Origin: Actinomycetota bacterium
Lineage (GTDB): Bacteria; Actinomycetota; Actinomycetes; Streptosporangiales; Streptosporangiaceae
DNA length: 64,000 nucleotides
Direction: 5' to 3'
Assembly (NCBI GenBank): GCA_021324595.1
Contig: JAJPIV010000112.1
Span: 18,592-82,591, forward strand
A model generated the notes under the pieces. That model searched no databases, was not told where the DNA came from, and worked only from the letters and a program-made list of their open reading frames with translations. Positions within the stretch are counted from its first letter, which is position 1. Every line of letters starts with the position of its first letter. Shown in pieces: positions 35,830 through 45,027 of this stretch. The translations under genes and the position numbers were made by a program.

Positions 35830-37974
35830 TCAGCGGCGAACGTGCTCGACCAGCGGGCGCATCAGCCGCAACTGCGCGGCGAGCCCTGGAACGCTCATCG
35901 TCGCCGACACCAGCACCCCGAACGTGTCGTTGTCGGCCCACGCGCACTCGGCCGGCCCGCCGTTCACCCCGGGCGCGCAGGCAGCCTCGCCGCCCAGCCG
36001 GCCCGGGCTCGTGGTGACGGACCCGCGCAGCTGGGTCACCATGCCGCTGATGAAGCTGCTCGCCGATTCCCCGCCGGCCAGGTTCCCGCCGATGAGCACG
36101 ATGACCTGCGGCCCAGCGGCGGTGCCCGGGCCGGTCTTCTTCTCATAGACCGCGGCGACGACGTTGCTGACCTCGCCCTGCGCCTGCGACACGATCCGGC
36201 TCCTGAGCTGCAGGGCCGTCTCGTTGGCGAGGGCGGCCTCCTTGACCCAGCCGCCCAGCCTGGCCGGCACCGTGATCACGTGACTGGGCGGGCCGGATAG
36301 CAGGAAGTAGGCCGCGACGGCGAGCACCGCGAGGATCGCCGAGCCGCTCACGATCCGCGCTCGCATGGGCAGCCGCCGGATCACGCCCAGGGGACCGCCT
36401 GCCCGGGCGCGCCGGAGCGCCGAGCGAGCGGTCCGCTCGGCGGCCGGGGCCCGCTCGGCGGCCGGAGGCCGGGCGGCTGCTGCTGGTCCGCCCGCGGAGG
36501 CGGCCCAGGCGGCAGGGCCGGCCGCGGCCCGGGCCACGGCGCGGCGTGGCGGATCAGCCGCGAGATCTGTGTCCGGGCCGGCCGGGAGTCCCGCAGGCAG
36601 GCGGCCTTCCCCGGTCACCTGGACCGGCCCGATCACGCGGGACGGCCCGGTCGCGCCGGCCGGTCCCAGGGTGCGCTCCGGCCGGGCCGCACGGGCTGGC
36701 CCAGCCAGGTGCGAGGCTGTGGCGCGGCCCGGCTTCGCGGCGGGCCCGGGCGCCCCGGCCGTCCCCGGCCTTGCCTCGTGCTCCGGGCGTGCCCTGAGCC
36801 CGCGCGGGGCCTCCCGCTCGGAGCCGGCGAACACCTCATGCCCGCGGTCCGACGCCGGCCCGGCCGACTGGCCGTCCCCGCCTCCCCGGCCGCCTCGCCC
36901 GGGCCGGCCGCCGCGCCCTGGCCGGGTCGCTGCGCCACGTCCGGCGCGGCCGCGCAGCTGCCGGAACCCGATCTCCCCGTCCAGGTCGATGTCCAGGTCG
37001 CCGGGCGGCACCGGATCGCCGGAGCGCCGCTGGCGCGCGGACGCGGCGCCGGCGTCCCGGTCCTCCACGGGCAGCCGCCCGGCCGCGCTCCGGGGCGGCC
37101 ACTCACCGTCGGCCAGGGGCCTGGGCCGTGGCCCTCGCGCCGGCCCGGGTCCGGGGGGCCGTTCCCCGGGCGGAACGGCCGCACCGCGGGTGCCAGGGCG
37201 CCCGGTGCGGTCCGGGGCGGAGTCGCCGAGCGGCCGGCCCCGGCTGCCAGGCGCGTGATCACCCTGGCCCGGCCGCTCGCGGCCGCCCCGGTCCCAGGAC
37301 CGGTCGTCCCGGGTTCCGGCCGCGCCAGGCCCGCGCACTGGGAACTCACCGGACGGCGACTGCCTGCCCACGGCCGGCCGCGGAAGGCCGGCCAACGGGG
37401 GGGGATCGGCCAGGGGCTGAAGGCCCGCGGGCCGCGGTGGGCCGGCCGGCCGGGGCGCTGACGCCGGCCGGGGCGGAGCGGCGAGGTCCTGGGCCGGGTA
37501 CAGCGGCCGGGCGTAGTCGTCATCCCACGACGGGTAGAGCGGCCGGGACTGCTCGTCCGCCGCCCGCCGGCCGGCCGTTCCCCCGGCGAGCCGCCCGGGC
37601 CCGGTCCGCGGCGGCTCGGAAGAGGCCGGAGCCCGGCGATCCGGCCCGGAAGGCGCGCCGCCCCGCCCCTCGCCCAGGTAGCGGTACCACTCGTAGTCGG
37701 CGTCGTCGATGTCACGGCTCGCCGGGTGGTGGCCGCCCCGTCCGCCCGCGCGCCGTTCCCGGCGCCCCGGCCGCTCGCTGCGCCGCCCGTCGCCCGGCCC
37801 GCTGCCGGGCCATGCCCTGCCCGCGTCCTCATCCAGCCACGTGGGCCCGAAGCCGTCCGAGCTCACGATCCCCGGCTCCTCGCCATCAGGCCAGTCGCTC
37901 CCGGCCGAGCCGAAGCGGCCCGTGGGCGACCCGGACGGGGCCCGGAAGTCACCGTACGGCCGACCGTTGCTCAT
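35830..37974 (-). CDS. Long disordered single-pass membrane protein
   Basis: 714 residues. The first ~530 are very rich in Gly, Arg, Pro and Ala with scattered acidic motifs (DIDDADYEWYRYLGEG, LDIDLDGEIGFRQL). One membrane helix follows at about residue 550 (SGSAILAVLAVAAYFLL), then an extracellular domain of ~150 residues (VIVLIGGNLAGGESASSFIS, then CAPGVNGGPAECAWADND with two Cys). This build is common in actinomycete envelope proteins of unknown role. ATG at 37974. The 3' end faces the surface protein gene at 34481-35797. Confidence 0.65.
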   Translation of the reverse strand: MSNGRPYGDFRAPSGSPTGRFGSAGSDWPDGEEPGIVSSDGFGPTWLDEDAGRAWPGSGPGDGRRSERPGRRERRAGGRGGHHPASRDIDDADYEWYRYLGEGRGGAPSGPDRRAPASSEPPRTGPGRLAGGTAGRRAADEQSRPLYPSWDDDYARPLYPAQDLAAPPRPASAPRPAGPPRPAGLQPLADPPPLAGLPRPAVGRQSPSGEFPVRGPGAAGTRDDRSWDRGGRERPGQGDHAPGSRGRPLGDSAPDRTGRPGTRGAAVPPGERPPGPGPARGPRPRPLADGEWPPRSAAGRLPVEDRDAGAASARQRRSGDPVPPGDLDIDLDGEIGFRQLRGRAGRGAATRPGRGGRPGRGGRGGGDGQSAGPASDRGHEVFAGSEREAPRGLRARPEHEARPGTAGAPGPAAKPGRATASHLAGPARAARPERTLGPAGATGPSRVIGPVQVTGEGRLPAGLPAGPDTDLAADPPRRAVARAAAGPAAWAASAGGPAAAARPPAAERAPAAERTARSALRRARAGGPLGVIRRLPMRARIVSGSAILAVLAVAAYFLLSGPPSHVITVPARLGGWVKEAALANETALQLRSRIVSQAQGEVSNVVAAVYEKKTGPGTAAGPQVIVLIGGNLAGGESASSFISGMVTQLRGSVTTSPGRLGGEAACAPGVNGGPAECAWADNDTFGVLVSATMSVPGLAAQLRLMRPLVEHVRR

Positions 37975-38267
37975 CCGAAGCGGTCCCCCTGACGCTGGCG
38001 GTTCGATCGCTGGCGGCTCTCAGCCGTGCCGAGATTGCTTCATCATCCGGCATCGCCGGCCTCGCCGCGACAAGAACGGCCCGAACCGGTTACCGTCCGC
38101 CCCGGCCGGGCGGGAGATCGCGCCGGGCCGGAGAACATCGCCCAGGCGGGGCGAACCCGCAGGCGGCACAGCCCGGGCTGCGGGGGCGCGCGCCCGGACG
38201 GGGCGGGGTTGCCGTCCGGGGCCGCCCGGTGGACGATCGGCATAGCCGCGACATGGAGGAGCCAACC

Positions 38268-38885
38268 ATGCAGGAGCGCATCTCCACCCCGGTGGCCGGG
38301 CCTTCGGCGATCTTCCCGCGCGGCTTCCTCTGGCAGGTCCCGGTCTGGTACGCGGCCGCCGCGCTCCTGCTCGCGTACGCCCGGCAGCTGCCCGGCTGGT
38401 TCCGGCTGGCCGCGGCGGCGGGCCTGCTCGGCGCGGTGATCACGCTCCTCGCGACGCTGGCCGCGCTGCGGGTGCGCGCGTTCGCCGCCGACGCCGATGG
38501 CGTCCGCCTCGGCCTGCCCGCCTCCACCCGGCGCCGCGGGCGGCGCCGCCGCGAGGCACGGCACCTGCCCTGGCAGCACATCGAGCGGGTGCGGATCGCG
38601 CAGCGCCGGGGCGGGGTGCGCCTGGAGTTCGTGGTGAGCCCGACCGCTCCGGTCATGACCCGCGGCTTCGCGCACGGGCCGCTGTCCCGGGCGCGGCGCT
38701 GGCTTCTGCTGCTCATCCCGTTCTGGTACCTGCTGCGGCCCACGGCGCTGGTCACGCCGCTGCACGGGCCGTCGCCGACGTACCGGCTGACGGTCCGGGG
38801 CGTCACGCTCGACGAGGTCAGGCAGGCGCTGCGCTCGCTGGCGCCGCGGGAGGTCCCGGTCGCGGTTCTGGTCCGGCGGGGCTGA
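38268..38885 (+). CDS. Hypothetical membrane protein
   Basis: 205 residues. Two N-terminal membrane helices ([15 protein letters not shown] and [18 protein letters not shown]) precede a beta-rich part ([33 protein letters not shown]) that resembles a PH-like fold, a re-entrant hydrophobic stretch [14 protein letters not shown], and [12 protein letters not shown] at the end. ATG at 38268 has GGAGG upstream. It is divergent from the disordered membrane protein across 293 bases in which I see no clear promoter. Function unknown. Confidence 0.65.
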   Translation: MQERISTPVAGPSAIFPRGFLWQVPVWYAAAALLLAYARQLPGWFRLAAAAGLLGAVITLLATLAALRVRAFAADADGVRLGLPASTRRRGRRRREARHLPWQHIERVRIAQRRGGVRLEFVVSPTAPVMTRGFAHGPLSRARRWLLLLIPFWYLLRPTALVTPLHGPSPTYRLTVRGVTLDEVRQALRSLAPREVPVAVLVRRG

Positions 38886-38989
38886 ACCGTATCATCGGCC
38901 CAGCCGGAGACGGCCGGCTGAGGCGGCCGCCGCCGGCCCGGGCCGGCGCGCAGGCATCGTCCTCCTCGGAAGGAAAGGCACGGGACCCC

Positions 38990-40075
38990 ATGGCACACGA
39001 GGTGACGGGCGTGATCGCCCGCAGCAAGGGCGCTCCGGTCGAGCTCGCCACCGTGATCGTCCCCGACCCGGGGCCGGGCGAGGCGCTGGTCCGGGTCCAG
39101 GCGTGCGGGGTCTGCCACACCGACCTGCACTACCGCGAGGGCGGGATCGGCGGGGACTTCCCGTACCTGCTCGGCCACGAGGCGGCCGGGATCGTGGAGG
39201 CGGTCGGCGGCGGCGTGACCGACGTCGCACCCGGCGACTTCGTGATCCTCAACTGGCGCGCGGTCTGCGGGCAGTGCCGCGCGTGCCGGCGCGGGCGGCC
39301 ATGGTACTGCTTCGCCACCCGCAACGCCGCGCAGAAGATGACCCTGGCCGACGGGAGCGTGCTCTCCCCCGCGCTGGGGATCGGCGCGTTCGCCGGGAAG
39401 ACCCTCGTCGCGGCCGGGCAGTGCACCAAGGTGAGCCCGCGGGTCAGGCCCGAGGTGGCCGGGCTGCTCGGCTGCGGCGTGATGGCAGGGCTCGGCGCGG
39501 CGCTCAACACCGGCCAGGTGAGCCGGGGCGACTCCGTGGCGGTGATCGGCTGCGGCGGCGTCGGCTGCGCGGCGGTCCTCGGCGCGCGCCTGGCCGGGGC
39601 GGGCACGGTCATCGGGGTGGACATCGACGACCGCAAGCTCGCCTGGGCCCGCGAGCTCGGCGCCACGGACACCGTCAACTCCCGCGCCGCCGACCCGGTG
39701 GAGCGGATCCGGGAGCTGACCGGCGGCCACGGCGCCGACGTGGTGATCGAGGCGGTGGGCCGCCCGGAGACGTACACGCAGGCGTTCTACGCCCGCGACC
39801 TGGCCGGGACCGTGGTGCTGGTCGGGGTGCCGACGCCGGACATGCGGCTGGAGCTCCCGCTGCTCGACGTGTTCGGCCGGGGCGGGCAGCTACGGTCGTC
39901 CTGGTACGGCGACTGCCTCCCGGACCGGGACTTCCCGATGCTCACCGACCTGCACCTGCGCGGGCGGCTGCCGCTGGAGAAGTTCGTGACCGAGACGATC
40001 CCGCTCGACGGAGTCGAGGAGGCGTTCGCCAAGATGGGCCGCGGCGAGGTGCTGCGCAGCGTGGTGGCGTTCTGA
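38990..40075 (+). CDS. mscR: S-(hydroxymethyl)mycothiol dehydrogenase
   Basis: 361 residues, the exact length usual for MscR. Zn-alcohol dehydrogenase fold: catalytic zinc ligands Cys39 in QACGVCHTD and GHE near 62; structural zinc Cys residues in [15 protein letters not shown]; coenzyme motif [27 protein letters not shown] and the short distinct region after [13 protein letters not shown] are typical of the mycothiol-linked enzyme that oxidises the formaldehyde-mycothiol adduct with NAD. Mycothiol is restricted to Actinobacteria, which supports the host assignment. It could also clear formaldehyde from the methyl-transfer pathway at 56240-63898. Confidence 0.88.
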   Translation: MAHEVTGVIARSKGAPVELATVIVPDPGPGEALVRVQACGVCHTDLHYREGGIGGDFPYLLGHEAAGIVEAVGGGVTDVAPGDFVILNWRAVCGQCRACRRGRPWYCFATRNAAQKMTLADGSVLSPALGIGAFAGKTLVAAGQCTKVSPRVRPEVAGLLGCGVMAGLGAALNTGQVSRGDSVAVIGCGGVGCAAVLGARLAGAGTVIGVDIDDRKLAWARELGATDTVNSRAADPVERIRELTGGHGADVVIEAVGRPETYTQAFYARDLAGTVVLVGVPTPDMRLELPLLDVFGRGGQLRSSWYGDCLPDRDFPMLTDLHLRGRLPLEKFVTETIPLDGVEEAFAKMGRGEVLRSVVAF

Positions 40076-40149
40076 CCGGCGGGAAGGGTGACGCAGCCGG
40101 GCGCGGTGGCGCGCGGTGCGGGGCCGCGCGGGGCACGGGGCCGGCTCCG

Positions 40150-40890
40150 ATGAGCGAGGTCGCCAGGATCGCGATGTGGTCCGGGCCCAGGACGCTGTCC
40201 ACGGCCCTGATGCGCTCGTTCGGCAGCCGGGCGGACGCCGTCGTCGTCGACGAGCCGCTCTACGGCTACTACCTGGCCCGCACCGGCATCGACCATCCGG
40301 GGCGGCAGGAGATCCTCGCCTCGATGCCCACGGACTGGCGCGAGGTGGTCCGGCGGCTCACCTCGGGCGCGCTGCCGGAGGGCAAGACCGTGTGCTACGC
40401 CAAGCACATGACCCACCACCTGCTGCCCGAGGTGGACCGCGGCGCGCTCGCCGGGCTCCGGCACGCGTTCCTGATCCGCGACCCGCGCCGGCTCCTCGCC
40501 TCCTACGCGCGGGTGCGGGCCACGCCCACGCTGGCCGACCTGGGCCTGGAGCAGCAGGTCGAGATCTTCCGCCGGTTCGGCGGGCCGGTGATCGACGCGG
40601 CGGACCTGGTGGCCAGGCCGCGGCCGGTCCTGGAGGCGCTCTGCGGCGCGCTGGGGATCGCCTTCGACCCGGCCATGCTCTCCTGGGCGCCCGGGCCGCG
40701 CCCGGAGGACGGGGTGTGGGGCAGGCACTGGTACGCGAGCGTGTGGGCCTCGACCGGGTTCGGCGCGGGGCCCGGCCCGGATGCGGCGAACGGCCCGGCT
40801 CGCGGGCTGCCCCCGGAGCTCGAGCGGCTCGCGGACCGCTGCCAGCCGTACTACGCCGAGCTCGCCGCCGTCCGGCTGGCCCGCGCCTAG
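40150..40890 (+). CDS. Sulfotransferase-like P-loop protein
   Basis: 246 residues. The N-terminal loop IAMWSGPRTLSTALMRSF fits the PAPS 5'-phosphosulfate loop, and HAFLIRDPRRLLASYARV fits the 3'-phosphate motif of sulfotransferases. VVDEPLYGYYLARTG and YAKHMTHHLL are typical of the small branch next to or fused with class IV aminotransferases. ATG at 40150 has a weak ribosome site. The following aminotransferase gene starts 23 bases downstream on the same strand, so the two are likely co-transcribed. The acceptor substrate is unknown. Confidence 0.75.
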   Translation: MSEVARIAMWSGPRTLSTALMRSFGSRADAVVVDEPLYGYYLARTGIDHPGRQEILASMPTDWREVVRRLTSGALPEGKTVCYAKHMTHHLLPEVDRGALAGLRHAFLIRDPRRLLASYARVRATPTLADLGLEQQVEIFRRFGGPVIDAADLVARPRPVLEALCGALGIAFDPAMLSWAPGPRPEDGVWGRHWYASVWASTGFGAGPGPDAANGPARGLPPELERLADRCQPYYAELAAVRLARA

Positions 40891-40913
40891 CATGACGGCG
40901 GGAGGACACCGCG

Positions 40914-41828
40914 ATGCTCCAGAGGTTCGACGAGCGCAACCGCGACATCATCGTCAGCGTCGGCGGCAGGCTCACCCACCGGGACAAGGCCGCGGTCAGC
41001 CCGTTCGACTCGGCGGTCCAGGGCGGCGACGCGGTGTGGGAGGGGCTGCGGCTGTTCCGCGGCCGGATCTTCCGGCTCGAGCAGCACCTGGCCAGGCTGC
41101 GCCGGTCGGCGCTGGCGCTCGCGTTCACGTCGGTCCCGTCCGATGAGCAGATCACCGCAGAGATCAGGCGGACGCTCGCCGCCAACGGGATGACCGACGG
41201 CGTCCACATCAGGCTCACGCTGACCCGCGGGGTGAAGATCACCAGCGGCATGGACCCGCGGCTCAATCAGGCCGGGCCGACGCTGATCGTGCTGCCCGAG
41301 CACAAGGACCCGGTCTACGACCCGGCCGGGATCACGCTGATCACCTCCAGCGTGCGGCGGCCCCCGCCGGACTGCCTCGACCCGAAGATCCACCACGCGA
41401 ACCTGCTCCCCTCGATCCTGGCGAAGATCGAGGCGAACGCGGCCGGGGCGGATGAGGCGATCATGCTCGACCAGCGCGGGTTCGTGGCCGAGACGAACGC
41501 CACCCACCTGTTCCTGGTCGGCGGCGGCGCCCTCGGCACGCCGTCGACCGCCGCCTGCCCCGAGGGGATCACCCGCGCCGCGGTGCTCGAGCTGGCCGCC
41601 GCGGCGGGCATCGCGTGCGAGGTGGGCGACTTCTCGCTGGCCCAGTTCTACGCCGCCGACGAGGTGTTCGTGACCGGCACGATGGGCGGGATCGCGCCGG
41701 TGACCCGCATCGACGGGCGGGTGATCGGCGATGGCCGGCCCGGGCCCGTCACCGCCCGGCTGTCCGCCCTGCTCGACGAGGCGACGCTGGCCACGGGGAC
41801 GCCGGTGACCGGCGCCCCGGCCGGCTGA
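40914..41828 (+). CDS. Class IV PLP aminotransferase (branched-chain/D-amino acid type)
   Basis: 304 residues in the BCAT/DAAT fold: FDSAVQGGDAVWEGLRLFRG near the start, the PLP-lysine region DCLDPKIHHANLLPSILAK, then MLDQRGFVAETNATHLFLV and a phosphate-binding TGTMGGIAPV near the end. The lysine is followed by HHAN rather than the common YLAN, as in the branch associated with sulfotransferase-like domains. ATG at 40914 has GGAGG 8 bases upstream. In plants I recall a single protein combining these two domains, which supports a shared pathway. Confidence 0.85.
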   Translation: MLQRFDERNRDIIVSVGGRLTHRDKAAVSPFDSAVQGGDAVWEGLRLFRGRIFRLEQHLARLRRSALALAFTSVPSDEQITAEIRRTLAANGMTDGVHIRLTLTRGVKITSGMDPRLNQAGPTLIVLPEHKDPVYDPAGITLITSSVRRPPPDCLDPKIHHANLLPSILAKIEANAAGADEAIMLDQRGFVAETNATHLFLVGGGALGTPSTAACPEGITRAAVLELAAAAGIACEVGDFSLAQFYAADEVFVTGTMGGIAPVTRIDGRVIGDGRPGPVTARLSALLDEATLATGTPVTGAPAG

Positions 41829-41934
41829 GCCGCCGGCGCTCGCCGGCCCGGCCCGCGCCGGGACCGCCTGCCGGGGAAGCGGGCGCCGGGCGGGACGTGC
41901 CGCGGCGGCGTGCCGGGGGCCGGGCGCGCCGCGG

Positions 41935-43398
41935 CTAGCCGGGCAGGGTGTGGCGCAGCGCGATCGCCCGCTCGGCGGCGGCGGTGAACGCGGCCCGCTG
42001 CGCCGCAGTGCCCGCCAGGTAGGCGGCCTCCAGCGCGTGCATCGCCGCCGACCCCTCGTGGTAGTCCTGCTCGGCGCACAGGATCAGGTCCATGCCCGCG
42101 GCCGCCGCCAGCCGGGCGCGGCGCGCGATCGAGCCGAACGGCCCCAGCGCGCCGGCCTCCAGGGCATCGGTGATCGTGACCCCGGCGAACCCCAGCCGCC
42201 GCCGCAGCTCGCCCTGCACGACGCGGCTCGACAGCCCGGCCGGGCGGGCGGGATCCAGCGCCGGGTAGATCGCCCAGGAGACCATCACGAGCTTGACCTT
42301 CGCGGCGATCGCCGACCGGTAGGGCAGCTCGTCGATCGTGCGGATCTGATGGAGCGTCAGGTTCAGCGTGACCGGGCGCTCGTCGGTGTTCTGCCAGGTC
42401 GCCGCCGCGCCCAGGCCGGGGAAGTGCTTGACGGTGGCGGCCACGCCCTTGGCCTGCTCGGCGGTCGCGTACAGCTGGCCGAGCTTGGCCACCTTCTTCG
42501 GGTTGCTGCTGAACGAGCGCTGGTACTGGTCGATGAAGTTCCCCGGCGTCCGGTACACGTCGAGGACCGGCGCCAGGTTGACGTTCAGCCCGACCCCGCG
42601 CAGGTTGGCGCCCGCGCCCGCGCCCGCCGCCCGCGCGGCCGCCCACGGGTGCGCCGACTCCCCGATCTGCTTGGCCGACAGCAGCGGCGGGCCGGGCAGG
42701 CGGCGCACCAGGCCGCCCTCCTGGTCGGTCATGAGCAGCAGCGGGGCGCGGACCGGGTTGCCCGGGCTGGCCGCGGCCCGCTCCAGCTCGCGGACCACGG
42801 CGGCCAGGTGAGCCGGGCTGCCCACGTTTCCGCTGAAGAAGATGACCCCCGCCGCCTCGCCGTGCGCGATCAGCCAGAGCAGGCCGCGCGGCGGGTTGAG
42901 GCCGCGGTAGCTGTAGATGACCCGCTGGCCGGCCAGCTGCAGCGGGGTCAGCTTCGGGATGGCCGCCTCGGCCATCGCGTACCCGGCCCGGACCGGCGAC
43001 ACCGCGCCCGGGCGCAGCCCGATGCCCGGGGCCACCGCGGCCGGCCTGACCTGCCCCGCGGGATGCCCGGAGGCGCCGCCCCCGGCTCGCCCTCCGCCGC
43101 CCTGCCCGGAGCCTGGCCGGCCGGAGCCGGCCGGCGCCGGCCGGGAGGCGGTGGTGACCGACCGGTGCCCCGAGGCGGCCGGCTGGCGCCGCGCGGCCGC
43201 CCCCGCCGCGAAGAACAGCACCGCGGCGATGACCAGCGCGGCGCAGGTGATGAGGATGATCAGGGTGGACCGCGGCGCCGCGCGCCGGCGGGGCGGCCGG
43301 GCGAACGCCGGCCTGGCCCCGGCAGGGCCGGGCGGGCGGAGCCCCGTCGGCACCCGGTCTCCCGCGCCGCCCCCGTACGGGGCCCGGTGGCTTCCCAT
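41935..43398 (-). CDS. Glycoside hydrolase family 3 protein (beta-N-acetylhexosaminidase-like), membrane-anchored
   Basis: 487 residues. A basic N-terminus and one membrane helix (IILITCAALVIAAVLFFA) are followed by a Pro/Gly/Ala linker, then the GH3 barrel: MTDQEGGLVRRLPG, NLAPVLDVYRTPGNF, VKHFPGLGAAATWQNTDERP and GVTITDALEAGALG with the nucleophile Asp. KHFPG and the single-domain size match NagZ-like hexosaminidases that trim peptidoglycan sugars. The anchor places it outside the membrane. It is convergent with the aminotransferase gene; the 106-base gap is very GC-rich and may hold hairpins. Confidence 0.88.
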   Translation of the reverse strand: MGSHRAPYGGGAGDRVPTGLRPPGPAGARPAFARPPRRRAAPRSTLIILITCAALVIAAVLFFAAGAAARRQPAASGHRSVTTASRPAPAGSGRPGSGQGGGGRAGGGASGHPAGQVRPAAVAPGIGLRPGAVSPVRAGYAMAEAAIPKLTPLQLAGQRVIYSYRGLNPPRGLLWLIAHGEAAGVIFFSGNVGSPAHLAAVVRELERAAASPGNPVRAPLLLMTDQEGGLVRRLPGPPLLSAKQIGESAHPWAAARAAGAGAGANLRGVGLNVNLAPVLDVYRTPGNFIDQYQRSFSSNPKKVAKLGQLYATAEQAKGVAATVKHFPGLGAAATWQNTDERPVTLNLTLHQIRTIDELPYRSAIAAKVKLVMVSWAIYPALDPARPAGLSSRVVQGELRRRLGFAGVTITDALEAGALGPFGSIARRARLAAAAGMDLILCAEQDYHEGSAAMHALEAAYLAGTAAQRAAFTAAAERAIALRHTLPG

Positions 43399-43482
43399 GG
43401 CGCCATGCTACGGAACCGGCCGGCCGCGCGCACGGATCGCACCGGCCTCGCCCCGGCGCGGGGAGGACGGCGCCGGGGCCGC

Positions 43483-44955
43483 TCAGCCCCGGGCGCCGAT
43501 CTCGACGGGCGGCGGGAACAGGCTCTCGGCCACCCGCTCCGCGGTCCGCCGCGCCCACCGGCCGGTCGTGCCCAGGCCGATCAGCAGGATGGCGGCCCCG
43601 CACCCGGCGATGATCCACCAGCCGACGTGGCTGGCCGCGGTGAACCCGGCCCGCAGCGGCCCGGTCATGGCGGAGACGACCGCCGACCCGATCACCGCGA
43701 CGCCCAGCGAGGATCCGATCTGCCTGCTGGTCGAGGCGATCGCGGCGGCCACGCCCGCCTGGGCGCTGGGCATGCCCGACACGGCCGTGTTGGTGATCGG
43801 CGCGTTCACCAGGCCGAAGCCCAGGCCGAAGAGCAGGTAGCTGACCACCAGGCTGCCCGGCGGGGTCCCGGGCGCCAGCCTGGTCAGCGTGACCGCGCTC
43901 GCGGTCAGCGCCAGGCCGGCCCCCGCCAGCGGCAGCCGCGGGCCGCGCACGCCGACGATCCGGCCGGACAGCGGGCTGCACAGGGCGGTCATCGTCGCCA
44001 TCGGCAGCATGAACAGCCCGGCGTGCAGCGCGCTGTAGCCGCGCACGTCCTGCAGGTAGATCGTGGACAGCAGGAGGAAGCCGCCCATGGCGGCGAACGC
44101 GCAGACCGCGATCACGGTCGCCCCGGTGAACGGGACGCTGCGGAAGAAGCGCGGGTCGAGCAGCGGCTCGGCGCGGCGGGACTCCCACGCGGCCAGCCCG
44201 GCGGCGCAGGCGGCGCAGGCGGCGAAGCCGCCGAGGATGGCCGGCGAGGACCAGCCGCGGCCCGGGCCCTCGATGATCGAGAACACCAGGGTGGCGAGAG
44301 TGGCCATGACGAGCAGCTGGCCGGGCGGGTCCACGCGGCGCGGCCGCGGCGCCCTCGACTCGGGCACGAACAGGGCGGTGAGGGCGAGGGCGGCCAGGCC
44401 GACCGGGATGTTCACCCAGAAGATGCTCCGCCAGCCCACGGTGGTGACCAGCAGGCCGCCGATGATCGGCCCGAGGGCCATGGACACGCCGATCACGGCG
44501 CCCCAGATCCCGATCGCGCGGGCCCGCTCCCGGGGCTCGGTGAACGTGTTCGTGATGATCGACAGCGCGACCGGGTTGAGCATCGAGCCCCCGACCGCCT
44601 GCAGCATGCGGAACGCGACCAGCGCGCCGAGGCTGGGCGCCAGGCTGCACAGCAGCGAGCCGGCGGTGAAGGTCGCCAGCCCCGCCTGGAAGGTGCGCCG
44701 GCGGCCGATCCGGTCCCCGGTGGACCCGGAGAGCGTGAGCAGGCTGGCCAGCACGAGCGTGTACGCCGCGATCACCCACTGCAGCCCGGAGACCTTCGCG
44801 TGCAGCTCGCGCTGGATCGACGGCAGCGCCAGGTTGACGACCGTCACGTCGAGGCCGACGATGAGCAGGCTCATGCAGCAGATGGCCAGGACGAGCATCC
44901 GCCGCGACCTGGTCAGCTGCCCGTCGTCCACCCGCACAGTATGCCCGCCGGCCAC
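43483..44955 (-). CDS. MFS drug exporter, DHA2 (EmrB/QacA) family
   Basis: 490 residues with about 14 membrane helices. Motif A reads GSTGDRIGRRRTFQAG, motif C GAVIGVSMALGPIIGG, and the opening LVLAICCMSLLIVGLDVTVV, then NLALPSIQREL, is diagnostic for DHA2 proton-driven exporters. The exact start is unsure: GTG at 44955 gives the longest frame, and a later in-frame GTG (VDDGQL) is possible. It sits in a series of minus-strand genes but is separated from the ABC exporter by 72 bases, so it may have its own promoter. Confidence 0.88.
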   Translation of the reverse strand: MAGGHTVRVDDGQLTRSRRMLVLAICCMSLLIVGLDVTVVNLALPSIQRELHAKVSGLQWVIAAYTLVLASLLTLSGSTGDRIGRRRTFQAGLATFTAGSLLCSLAPSLGALVAFRMLQAVGGSMLNPVALSIITNTFTEPRERARAIGIWGAVIGVSMALGPIIGGLLVTTVGWRSIFWVNIPVGLAALALTALFVPESRAPRPRRVDPPGQLLVMATLATLVFSIIEGPGRGWSSPAILGGFAACAACAAGLAAWESRRAEPLLDPRFFRSVPFTGATVIAVCAFAAMGGFLLLSTIYLQDVRGYSALHAGLFMLPMATMTALCSPLSGRIVGVRGPRLPLAGAGLALTASAVTLTRLAPGTPPGSLVVSYLLFGLGFGLVNAPITNTAVSGMPSAQAGVAAAIASTSRQIGSSLGVAVIGSAVVSAMTGPLRAGFTAASHVGWWIIAGCGAAILLIGLGTTGRWARRTAERVAESLFPPPVEIGARG

Positions 44956-45027
44956 GTGGGCGCGGGCGGGCGGGCACGGCGTGCCCGCCCCGTGCCGGGC
45001 CGGCCACGACCGCGCCCGGAGGCTCGC

